From positions 1-64,000 of the forward strand of contig NZ_FTNL01000016.1 in NCBI RefSeq assembly GCF_900156395.1: a stretch of DNA of 64,000 bases. The letters are read 5' to 3'. Every line of letters starts with the position of its first letter. The stretch's first letter is position 1. Below are positions 55,739 to 64,000 of this stretch, piece by piece. This DNA comes from Fluoribacter gormanii. Lineage in GTDB: Bacteria; Pseudomonadota; Gammaproteobacteria; Legionellales; Legionellaceae. The notes under the pieces are model-generated. The model saw only the letters and a list, made by a program, of their open reading frames with translations, was not told the origin of the DNA and ran no database searches. The translations under genes were made by a program, and so were the position numbers.

Positions 55739-58700
55739 ATGCAGCTAATAGATAACACATATAATTTATGGGGTGATGAACTTAAAAAATCACTACACCC
55801 CGGATCTAAATTAAAAATAGCTGCATCCTATTTTTCAATTTATGCATTTGAAGCACTAAAAAAAGAATTAAGCCAAATTGAATCATTACAATTTATTTTT
55901 ACAAAACCAGCGTTTGTTCCCAATGATGTAACTGACAAACTGAGGAAAGAGCATAGAGAATTTTATATTCCCAAAAAGATGCGAGAAAAAAACCTTTATG
56001 GAACTGAGTTTGAAATACAATTAAAGAATAAACTTAATCAGCGAGCGATTGCTAAAGAGTGTGCTGCATGGATAAGGGAAAAGGTTAAATTTCGTTCTAA
56101 TTCAACCAAGTCACCTATGCAGCAGTTTGCTTGCGTAGATTCGAACCCAGAACAATGCCTTTATACCATGATAAATGGTTTTACTGCTGTTGATTTAGGT
56201 TATCAAAAAGGTGATGCGATCTCTAATTTCATCAGTAAAGATAATACCTCTCAGAACACTTCAGCCTTCTTGCAGATGTTTGATCAAATTTGGAATGATA
56301 CCTCAAAAGTTCAAGATGTTACTGAAACAGTCTGTTACCACATAGAATCTGTGTATCAAGAAAACTCTCCAGAAAAAATGTATTTTTTTATTTTATACAA
56401 CATTTTCAATGAGTTTTTGGAAGATTTAAATGAAGATGTTCTACCTAATGACTTAACTGGCTATCAAAATACGGTTGTCTGGAATAAGCTATTTAATTTT
56501 CAGAAAGATGCAGCAACTGGCATTATCAATAAACTTGAAAAATTCAATGGCTGTATTTTGGCAGATAGTGTCGGACTTGGTAAAACCTTTACCGCACTGG
56601 CTGTCATCAAATATTACGAACTCAGAAACCGATCTGTTCTAGTGCTCTGCCCCAAAAAGCTTGCAAATAATTGGCTTAACTATAATAAAAACCTTAAGAC
56701 TAATTTATTAGCAAAAGATCGCTTGAACTACGACGTCCTATGTCACACCGACTTACAACGAACATCTGGAGAATCATTTGGCATCCAATTGGATAGAATA
56801 AATTGGGGTAATTACGATCTGGTTGTCATTGATGAGTCACATAACTTTAGAAACAATGAGGCTTATAAGGATAAAGAGACCCGTTATCAAAAACTTATGA
56901 ATGCAGTTATCAAGGATGGCGTAAAAACCAAAGTTCTCATGTTATCTGCGACACCAGTAAATAACCGATTTAATGATTTGCGAAATCAATTAGCCCTAGC
57001 TTATGAAGGGGAGTCAGAAACGCTCAGGGATAAATTAAAGACAGGGAAAAGTATTGAAGAAATTTTTAAGCAAGCTCAAGCTGCTTTTAATGCCTGGAGC
57101 AAATTACCAATTGAGCAACGCACCGCTAAAGCTATTTTAGATGTGCTTGATTTTGATTTCTTTGAGTTACTGGATAGTGTTACAATTGCCCGCTCGAGAA
57201 AACATATTGAAACATTCTATGATACGACAGAAATTGGGTCATTCCCAACTCGGTTAAAACCAATTTCTTATCGCAGCCCTCTTACTACTCGCAAAGATAC
57301 TCCTGATTTTAATGAAATTTATCAAGAACTTTTACGACTGAAATTGTCCGTCTATGCACCTGTAAGCTATATATTGCCGAGTCGGATAAAGAAATATGAA
57401 GATTTATATGATACCACCGTTGAAGGCGGTAAAGGAAAACTACGACAAGTTGATCGTGAAAGAAGTTTACAGTCATTAATGACTACAAATTTGCTCAAAC
57501 GATTGGAGAGCTCAGTTGAAGCATTTCGTTTAACTTTAAAATCATTAAAAAACAACCACACATATATTTTGAACAAAATTGAGTTATTTAAAAGCAATGG
57601 AGAAGTTTCATCTATACATGATTTAGCAGATTCATTAGATAAATTAGAAGCAGAGGATGAGGACTTTTCTGATCTGGGTGACTTCAGAACAGGTGGTAAA
57701 GTTCAAATTAATTTTGCTGATATGGATCTACCCTCCTGGGAATTTGATCTAAAAGCGGATCTAAAGGTTATTAGTGAATTACTCAATGTGATGGAAAAAA
57801 TCATTCCTAAAGATGATGAAAAACTTCAAAGCCTCAATCAACATATCGCAAATAAAATTGCTAATCCTATTAATCCAGGAAACAAAAAAATATTAATTTT
57901 CACAGCTTTTGCTGATACCGCTGATTATTTATATGGTTATTTGTCACCCATATTAAAAGATCAGGGTATACATTGTGCAAAGGTAACAGGAAGTAACGGT
58001 GCGATTACTACCTTAAAAAAAGGATATGATTTTCAAACTATCTTGACGTTGTTCTCCCCTCTTTCCCTACAAAAAGAACAAGTAGTACCAGACGAACCTG
58101 AAGAGATTGATGTATTAATTGGCACTGATTGTATTTCAGAAGGCCAAAACTTACAGGATTGTGATTACCTGATTAATTATGATATTCACTGGAACCCTGT
58201 ACGCATCATACAGCGTTTTGGTCGAGTTGATCGAATAGGCTCCAAAAATAAAGTAATACAGTTGGTTAATTATTGGCCTGACATCTCTTTAGATGAGTAT
58301 ATTAACCTAAAAGAACGTGTAGAAAACCGCATGGTCATTGTCGACGTTACAGCAACGGGCGATGATAATGTTTTGTCAGCACAGGCTAATGATGTTTCAT
58401 ACAGAAAAGAGCAATTGCAGCGTTTACAGGACGAAGTGATTGAAATGGAAGATTTAAAAACAGGAGTCAATATTACCGATTTAGGATTAAATGATTTTCG
58501 AATGGATTTGGTTAATTATGTTAAACATCATGGAGATTTAGACGACCTACCGGGTGGCATGCATGCTGTGTTACCTGCATGTCCTGAAAAGGGATTATAT
58601 CCCGGTGTTGTATTTACTTTAAGAAACAGACAACAAAGCATAAACATAAACCAACATAATCGTTTGCATCCCTACTATTTGGTTTATATCAACAAAAAAG

Positions 58701-59014
58701 GCGAGGTCATCACAGATCATACGGCAGTCAAGCAAATATTGGATTTGCTTCGGGCGAATTGTAAAGGGATCAATAATCCTATATTAGATATCTGTGGACA
58801 CTTTAATATGAAAACAGATGATGGCCGTAACATGGGCTATTATTCAGATTTATTGAGTAAAACAATCCAATCGATTATTCAAGTCAAAGAAGAAAAAGAT
58901 ATCGATAGTTTGTTTACGCAACGTAAAACTACAGCATTAGTCGATTCAATCAAAGGATTAGATGATTTTGAGCTTCTTAGCTTTATCGTGATAGAAGGAG
59001 CCAACCGTGCTTGA
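55739..59014 (+). CDS. SNF2-type helicase/translocase with PLD-like N-terminus (defence system)
   Basis: 1091 residues. The N-terminal ~230 resembles the PLD-nuclease-like domain found in front of such helicases (LKIAASYFSIYAFEAL), but I cannot find an intact HxK motif, so it may be inactive. The SNF2 core has motif I LADSVGLGKTFTA (about 275-287), DESHNFRN (about 363), LSATPVNNR (about 403), and the C-terminal motif VI IQRFGRVDRIGS (about 824). It should be an ATP-driven DNA translocase rather than a strand separator. Its stop overlaps the DUF4391-like start by 8 bases. No clear ribosome binding site precedes its own ATG, which may depend on coupling with the short HTH gene. Confidence 0.88.
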   Translation: MQLIDNTYNLWGDELKKSLHPGSKLKIAASYFSIYAFEALKKELSQIESLQFIFTKPAFVPNDVTDKLRKEHREFYIPKKMREKNLYGTEFEIQLKNKLNQRAIAKECAAWIREKVKFRSNSTKSPMQQFACVDSNPEQCLYTMINGFTAVDLGYQKGDAISNFISKDNTSQNTSAFLQMFDQIWNDTSKVQDVTETVCYHIESVYQENSPEKMYFFILYNIFNEFLEDLNEDVLPNDLTGYQNTVVWNKLFNFQKDAATGIINKLEKFNGCILADSVGLGKTFTALAVIKYYELRNRSVLVLCPKKLANNWLNYNKNLKTNLLAKDRLNYDVLCHTDLQRTSGESFGIQLDRINWGNYDLVVIDESHNFRNNEAYKDKETRYQKLMNAVIKDGVKTKVLMLSATPVNNRFNDLRNQLALAYEGESETLRDKLKTGKSIEEIFKQAQAAFNAWSKLPIEQRTAKAILDVLDFDFFELLDSVTIARSRKHIETFYDTTEIGSFPTRLKPISYRSPLTTRKDTPDFNEIYQELLRLKLSVYAPVSYILPSRIKKYEDLYDTTVEGGKGKLRQVDRERSLQSLMTTNLLKRLESSVEAFRLTLKSLKNNHTYILNKIELFKSNGEVSSIHDLADSLDKLEAEDEDFSDLGDFRTGGKVQINFADMDLPSWEFDLKADLKVISELLNVMEKIIPKDDEKLQSLNQHIANKIANPINPGNKKILIFTAFADTADYLYGYLSPILKDQGIHCAKVTGSNGAITTLKKGYDFQTILTLFSPLSLQKEQVVPDEPEEIDVLIGTDCISEGQNLQDCDYLINYDIHWNPVRIIQRFGRVDRIGSKNKVIQLVNYWPDISLDEYINLKERVENRMVIVDVTATGDDNVLSAQANDVSYRKEQLQRLQDEVIEMEDLKTGVNITDLGLNDFRMDLVNYVKHHGDLDDLPGGMHAVLPACPEKGLYPGVVFTLRNRQQSININQHNRLHPYYLVYINKKGEVITDHTAVKQILDLLRANCKGINNPILDICGHFNMKTDDGRNMGYYSDLLSKTIQSIIQVKEEKDIDSLFTQRKTTALVDSIKGLDDFELLSFIVIEGANRA

Positions 59015-59669
59015 TTTGCTGGCTTTTCCTGATAATGCCGCTGTAAACAAACAGATAACCAAAAAAAAATTATTTGAATGGACTCAAGCGAATACAACGA
59101 TTAAAAATCTATTTGCAGCACAAGTTGAACGAATAATTTGGGCTTATAAACTGTCTCCTGAAACTATCAATTTATCCTCAAAAGAGGGCATTGAAGAAAT
59201 TCAGATATTTGAGATTTTTCTTAAAGGCAGTGAACTTAACAATGAACTCTTAAAAACCATTGATAAGGCCATACCTTCCCCTATTTTCTTTGTGATTTAT
59301 GATGACCAAAGTATTCAGTATCGAGCGACATATAAACGGGTTAGCGATGCCGATTCAACCAAGTGGTTAGTTGGGGATTATTTTGAAAGTGCCTGGATAA
59401 TTAAGCGATATCAAAAGTCCGATTTACCACAAGCATTGGATTTGAAAAGCCTTTATTATTCACTCTTGCAAGCGTTAATTCCCCTAACTAAACGTCAAGA
59501 TGAATCCATTGAGCAGCTCTTAACTCGCTATCAGGCTTTGAATCAATTAGAGCGAAAATCAGAGCAATTGCAAAAGAGATTGCATCAAGAGAAACAGTTT
59601 AATTATAAAGTTGAAATTAATGCGCAGTTGCGCGATGTAAAAAAACAAATTGAACAATTAAGAGATTAA
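59007..59669 (+). CDS. DUF4391-like protein between helicase and Mod
   Basis: 220 residues, starting from a GTG at 59007 with GAAGGAG just before it, inside the end of the helicase gene. The N-terminal part (LLAFPDNAAVNKQITKKKLF) and FFVIYDDQSIQYRATYKRV are typical of the DUF4391 family as I recall it, which is found beside helicase and type III restriction genes. The C-terminal 60 residues form a coiled-coil-like helix (SEQLQKRLHQEKQFNYKVEI). Function not known; an adaptor between helicase and restriction components is a guess. Confidence 0.75.
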   Translation: MLDLLAFPDNAAVNKQITKKKLFEWTQANTTIKNLFAAQVERIIWAYKLSPETINLSSKEGIEEIQIFEIFLKGSELNNELLKTIDKAIPSPIFFVIYDDQSIQYRATYKRVSDADSTKWLVGDYFESAWIIKRYQKSDLPQALDLKSLYYSLLQALIPLTKRQDESIEQLLTRYQALNQLERKSEQLQKRLHQEKQFNYKVEINAQLRDVKKQIEQLRD

Positions 59670-59688
59670 ATAAAGAGGTTGAATACGC

Positions 59689-61584
59689 ATGAATTCTTTG
59701 AAGATGCACAGTAAAAATATTACAGAAGATAATATTGAAAAAATAGCGTCATTATTCCCTAATTGCCTAACTGAGGCTATAGATGCTCAAGGGCAGTTAA
59801 GAAAAAAGATTGATTTTGATTTGCTGCGGCAAGAATTGTCTCGAGAAATTGTGGAAGGACCTCAGGAGCGTTATCAATTAAACTGGCCAGGGAAAAGACA
59901 GTCACTGTTAACTGCTAATTCACCTATTGCTAAGACACTTCGCCCCTGCCGTGAAGAGAGTGTTGATTTCGATAAGACAAAAAATCTCTTTATCGAAGGG
60001 GACAATCTAGACGCCTTAAAACTGCTTCAGGAAACCTATCTTGGCAAGGTAAAAATGATTTACATTGATCCTCCGTATAACACTGGCAATGATTTTATAT
60101 ACAACGATAACTTTACCGAGTCTATTGATGATTATCTGCATAATTCAGGGCAAAAAGATAATGAGGATAACAGGCTTATAGCTAATAAAGATTCTAATGG
60201 CCGCTTCCATTCTAATTGGCTGAGCATGATGTATTCTCGGCTTAAATTAGCCAGAAATCTTCTTAAAGACGATGGCATAATTTTTATCAGCATTGATGAT
60301 AATGAAGTAAATAACTTAAAAAAAATATGTGATGAAATATTTTCTGAAGAAAATTGTATTGGCATATTAACCTGGAAAAATAAATATGGTGCTGGAGCAA
60401 AAACAAAAGGCTTTATTGAAGTACATGAATATATTCTTTGTTACTCCAAAAAAGATATTAATAATATTTCATCGAAATTAAACCAAGAACAAATTAATGA
60501 ATATAAAAACAAAGATGACAAATTCATGACTCGAGGAGGCTTTGTTACCCAGCCATTAATGACTAATAGCTTGGATGATAGAGATAACTTACAATACTCA
60601 ATTAAGTATAATGAAGAGACAATTACTCCAAGAAAACAGTGGGTCTGGAGTAAAGCTAGATTGCTCGAGGCTATTAAAAATGATGAAGTGGTTTTTAAGA
60701 AGAAAAATAACGGCGAATATAGTGTAAGAGCAAAAGTTTATTTGAAAGATGAAAATGGAAAAATAAGAAAAGGGAAGCCGTTATCACTGTTAAATGGCCC
60801 ATTTAATCAGGAAGGCACTAAAGAAGTTGAAGAACTATTAGGAAAAAATATTTTTAGTTTTCCGAAACCATTAAATCTTATTAAATATCTATTTAGTTTT
60901 ACCGTTAATGATAAAGAAGAAAATGATGGTATTTATTTGGATTTTTTTTCTGGTTCTAGTACTTCAGCACATGCATTGTTTGATCTGAATGCTGAAGATG
61001 GAGGGAATAGAAAATTCATTCAAATACAGCTACCTGAAAAATGTGATAATAAAAGCACCGCCTTTAAAAACAAATATACTAATATTGCTGAAATCAGCAA
61101 AGAACGAATACGTCGCGCCGGAATAAAAATCAAAGAAGAAAATGCAAATAAAGAATATGTTGAAAAGCTAGATATTGGCTTCAGAGTTCTCAAAATCGAC
61201 TCAAGTAACATGACTGATGTATATTACACGTCGAACACGATTTATCAGGATTTATTGACCTCACACACCGATAATGTAAAACCTGATCGAACTCCAGAAG
61301 ATTTACTGTTTCAAGTCCTACTAGACTGGGGCGTCGGTTTAAGCCTGCCAATCGCAAAAAAAATTATCCATGATCGTGAAGTATTTTTTGTCGATGAAGA
61401 TGCTCTTGTTGCTTGCTTTGATAACAATGGAAAAATAACAGAGGAATTTGTCAAAGAGCTAACTCAATATAGCCCTCTCAGAGTCGTATTCCGAGATGCA
61501 TGTTTTGCTTCAGATAATGTCAAAATCAATGTGACGCAAATATTTAAACAGCTATCTCCGCATACTGAGGTTAAAACCATTTAA
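59689..61584 (+). CDS. mod: Type III restriction-modification methyltransferase (Mod)
   Basis: 631 residues. Beta-class adenine N6 methyltransferase: catalytic motif IV IDPPYNTGND at about 126-135 precedes the SAM motif DFFSGSSTSAHAL at about 420. The region between (about 200-400) should hold the target recognition domain. FIEGDNLDALKLLQETYLGK is the usual upstream segment. In type III systems Mod reads a short asymmetric site and guides Res. AAGAGGT precedes the ATG. 14 bases after its stop comes Res. No simple tandem repeats for phase variation are visible in the coding sequence. Confidence 0.93.
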   Translation: MNSLKMHSKNITEDNIEKIASLFPNCLTEAIDAQGQLRKKIDFDLLRQELSREIVEGPQERYQLNWPGKRQSLLTANSPIAKTLRPCREESVDFDKTKNLFIEGDNLDALKLLQETYLGKVKMIYIDPPYNTGNDFIYNDNFTESIDDYLHNSGQKDNEDNRLIANKDSNGRFHSNWLSMMYSRLKLARNLLKDDGIIFISIDDNEVNNLKKICDEIFSEENCIGILTWKNKYGAGAKTKGFIEVHEYILCYSKKDINNISSKLNQEQINEYKNKDDKFMTRGGFVTQPLMTNSLDDRDNLQYSIKYNEETITPRKQWVWSKARLLEAIKNDEVVFKKKNNGEYSVRAKVYLKDENGKIRKGKPLSLLNGPFNQEGTKEVEELLGKNIFSFPKPLNLIKYLFSFTVNDKEENDGIYLDFFSGSSTSAHALFDLNAEDGGNRKFIQIQLPEKCDNKSTAFKNKYTNIAEISKERIRRAGIKIKEENANKEYVEKLDIGFRVLKIDSSNMTDVYYTSNTIYQDLLTSHTDNVKPDRTPEDLLFQVLLDWGVGLSLPIAKKIIHDREVFFVDEDALVACFDNNGKITEEFVKELTQYSPLRVVFRDACFASDNVKINVTQIFKQLSPHTEVKTI

Positions 61585-61598
61585 GGATTTTAAGTTAA

Positions 61599-64000
61599 AT
61601 GATGAAGTTAAAATTTAAACATCAAGCTTATCAGGCAGAAGCAGTTAATGCAGTGATAGAGTGTTTTAAAGGCCAGAAGAGACATGAAGGAATTTTGTAC
61701 CGAGTCGATCCTGGAATTCAATCCAATGGCCAAATGGATATGTTTGATGAGTCTGGTTTTAAAAACGCTGATTTAGATATCGATGAAGCTCAAATTTTAA
61801 AGAATATCCAAGCGATACAAAAAAAGCAAAATATCCCAGTATCGGCACACCTTAGTAAAAATGCTATTGCGCTGGTAAATCTTGATATAGAAATGGAAAC
61901 TGGAACAGGTAAAACCTATTGCTACATTAAAACGATCTTTGAAATGTATAAGCAGTATGGCTGGTCTAAGTTTATCATTATCGTACCAAGTATTGCTATT
62001 CGTGAAGGTGTATATAAAAGTTTACAGATTACCAGCGAGCATTTTCTTGAACAATATAGTAAAAAAGCAAAGTTTTTTATCTATAATTCCAAGGAGCTTC
62101 ACAATATAGAAAGTTTTTCCTCCGATGCAGGGATTAATGTGATGGTTATCAATGTGCAGGCGTTTAATGCAACAGGTAAAGATAACCGTCGAATATATGA
62201 AGAACTGGACGATTTTCAAAGCAGAAGACCCATTGATGTTATCAAAGCAAATCGCCCTATTTTAATATTAGATGAGCCACAAAAAATGGAAGGCGGAAAA
62301 ACATTAAACTCCTTAGAAAAGTTTAATGCCTTAATGGTGTTGCGATATTCCGCTACTCATAAAACAACACATAATAAGATATATCGTCTTGATGCTTTAG
62401 ACGCTTACAATCAAAAACTTGTTAAGAAAATATCCGTTAGAGGTATTACAGTAAATGGATTGAGTGGAACCAATGCTTATCTATATCTTGAGTCAATTGA
62501 ACTATCAACGTCAGCTCCTATAGCAAGAATTGAATTTGAAGTAAAACAAAAAACAGGCCTTATCAAACGTATCATTAAAAAACTCAAAAAAGGTGATAAT
62601 TTGTTTGACCACTCGAATGGGCTTGCAGAATATGACGGTTATGTAATTAGTGATATTAATGCAATTACCGACACTGTGAGTTTTACGAATGGGGTCGAAA
62701 TCAGTGCTGGTGAAGCGCTCGGCAACGTTAATGAAAGTACATTACGTCGTATCCAAATACGTGAAGCAATACGCGCCCATATAGAGAAAGAACAAACTTT
62801 GTTTTATCAAGGCATAAAAGTACTAACCTTATTTTTTATTGATGAAGTAGCCAAATATCGTAAATATGATGAGCACAGCCAGGTTGATGGTGATTATGCC
62901 GAAATGTTTATGGAAGAATATAAGGCATGTCTTGATGACCTCGATTTATCTGATAGACATGAGTATCAAAAGTATCTAAATCAACATGATGTCAATCAAA
63001 TACATAATGGTTATTTCTCTATTGATAAAAAAACCAAGCAATATGTTGATCCAAAAACAAATAGGGATAAAGAAACGGATGATGTAGATGCTTATGATTT
63101 GATTCTTAAAGACAAAGAGCGGTTGTTATCATTTGACGAGCCCGTTCGTTTTATATTTTCACATTCTGCTTTGAGAGAAGGTTGGGATAACCCTAATGTT
63201 TTTGTCATTTGTGCTTTAAAACATAGTGATAACCAAATATCTCGAAGACAAGAGGTTGGTCGAGGTCTCAGACTAGCAGTTAACCAGCATGGTGAGCGCC
63301 AAGACCATCCTTCAACAGTTCACGAAATCAATCGACTTACTGTAGTAGCGAGTGAAAGTTATAAGGAGTTTGTGAGTGCATTACAAAAGGACATTAGTGA
63401 ATCACTAACGGAAAGAGCCAGAAAAGCAAGTGTTGACTATTTTACGGGCAAAGTGATTATACAAAACAATCAACAACACGAATTATCTCTTTCTGAAGCC
63501 AAGGATATTTATCACTATTTAATTAAGCATGATTATATTGATACCGATGATAGCATTACTCAAAAATTTCATGATGATTTGGAATGTGGAACATTAGTAG
63601 AATTTCCTGAGTCACTGAGTGCCATCGCGGATCAGGTTGTTGAATTAATTAAGGGGGTATATAGCGATGCACTACTACCATCTATCGTCAACGATCGTAA
63701 GTTTAAAATTAATCCGTTAAACGAAAATTTTCACAAAAAAGAATTCAAAGAGCTCTGGAATAGAATAAATCAAAAAGTAACGTACAATGTACATTTTGAT
63801 TCAAATGAGCTTATCCAAAAATGTGTGGCTGAACTGGATAAAAATCTAAAGGTGAGCCCCTTATCCTATACAATTCAAACTGGAGAGCAGCTAGACACAT
63901 ACAGTACCGATGAATTAAAACAGCAAAAAGGTTTTATTCTTAAAGAAACATCATCACATTATGAAAACAGAGATACCGAATCAAAGGTTCGCTATGATTT
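61599..64000 (+). CDS. res: Type III restriction enzyme Res subunit, partial
   Basis: 800 residues are in the window and the frame is open at the right edge. ATG ATG at 61599/61602 with AAGGA about 12 bases upstream. DEAD/H-type translocase motifs: METGTGKT (99-106), DEPQKMEGG (225-233), RYSATH (about 249) and [13 protein letters not shown] with [12 protein letters not shown] (about 525-560), the classic Res signatures. The endonuclease domain (PD-D/E-x-K) should lie in the C-terminal part outside the window. Coding for both Mod and Res suggests an active restriction system if the end is intact. Confidence 0.93.
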   Translation, partial: MMKLKFKHQAYQAEAVNAVIECFKGQKRHEGILYRVDPGIQSNGQMDMFDESGFKNADLDIDEAQILKNIQAIQKKQNIPVSAHLSKNAIALVNLDIEMETGTGKTYCYIKTIFEMYKQYGWSKFIIIVPSIAIREGVYKSLQITSEHFLEQYSKKAKFFIYNSKELHNIESFSSDAGINVMVINVQAFNATGKDNRRIYEELDDFQSRRPIDVIKANRPILILDEPQKMEGGKTLNSLEKFNALMVLRYSATHKTTHNKIYRLDALDAYNQKLVKKISVRGITVNGLSGTNAYLYLESIELSTSAPIARIEFEVKQKTGLIKRIIKKLKKGDNLFDHSNGLAEYDGYVISDINAITDTVSFTNGVEISAGEALGNVNESTLRRIQIREAIRAHIEKEQTLFYQGIKVLTLFFIDEVAKYRKYDEHSQVDGDYAEMFMEEYKACLDDLDLSDRHEYQKYLNQHDVNQIHNGYFSIDKKTKQYVDPKTNRDKETDDVDAYDLILKDKERLLSFDEPVRFIFSHSALREGWDNPNVFVICALKHSDNQISRRQEVGRGLRLAVNQHGERQDHPSTVHEINRLTVVASESYKEFVSALQKDISESLTERARKASVDYFTGKVIIQNNQQHELSLSEAKDIYHYLIKHDYIDTDDSITQKFHDDLECGTLVEFPESLSAIADQVVELIKGVYSDALLPSIVNDRKFKINPLNENFHKKEFKELWNRINQKVTYNVHFDSNELIQKCVAELDKNLKVSPLSYTIQTGEQLDTYSTDELKQQKGFILKETSSHYENRDTESKVRYD

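Larger units (their letters stand above)
49392..64000. mobile_element. Genomic island integrated at tRNA-Ile2, left part
   Basis: Starts after the tRNA gene. It contains, in order: a tyrosine integrase, an AlpA-like regulator, a borosin-like RiPP module and a type III restriction-modification operon with helicase. The island continues past 64000. Its genes have no housekeeping roles and belong to accessory families. No conjugation genes are visible in this part, so whether it is an ICE, an integrative mobilisable element or a satellite cannot be stated. Confidence 0.75.

Overview
The window looks like the chromosome of a Legionella species. Base composition is AT-rich. Housekeeping genes alternate with Dot/Icm-effector-like genes: an ankyrin protein of the LegA5/AnkK type, a PlaA lysophospholipase, an OTU-protease-like protein, and large proteins with helical or acidic C-termini. 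Gene order also matches my memory of the L. pneumophila segment that carries ankK, pilU, radA, hemA, plaA, mdh, dnaG and rpoD. No search was run, so names taken from synteny are inference.

Positions 1-4505 hold two reverse-strand effector-like genes (the first cut by the window edge) and a small exported six-cysteine protein. Positions 4792-21235 are mostly core genes: legA5-like, pilU, an FAD-linked oxidase, radA, xseB-ispA, phrB, bioC, comF, an M50 protease, a small unknown gene, hemA-prfA-prmC and dksA. Positions 21236-26640 form an accessory islet. It contains a cassette bounded by a perfect 61-bp inverted repeat (a broken IS5-type transposase plus a GIY-YIG nuclease), two unknown genes, a LuxR-type regulator and an OTU-like cysteine protease with a C-terminal hydrophobic segment. 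Positions 26759-44175 return to core genes (waaA, djlA, plaA, a DEAD-box helicase, fadH-like, mdh, hemW, plsY, tsaD), with three interspersed genes that may encode effectors. Positions 44420-49165 are the macromolecular synthesis block rpsU-yqeY-dnaG-rpoD.

A genomic island starts at 49392, just after a tRNA-Ile2(CAU) gene, and runs past the right edge. It carries a tyrosine integrase and an AlpA-like regulator, then two modules. The first (50995-54867) resembles a split borosin RiPP pathway: a 61-residue peptide gene overlaps a methyltransferase close to the fungal omphalotin N-methyltransferase domain, followed by an unknown protein on the opposite strand and a peptide-transporter-like MFS protein. 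The second (55508 to beyond 64000) is a tightly packed operon: small HTH protein, SNF2-type helicase, DUF4391-like protein, type III DNA methyltransferase (Mod) and type III restriction subunit (Res). This looks like an extended phage-defence system.

Short palindromic repeats of at least two families are scattered through the intergenic spaces, along with the 61-bp arms around the GIY-YIG gene. The borosin-like cluster, with its internally repeated candidate core, is the most likely undescribed system here.
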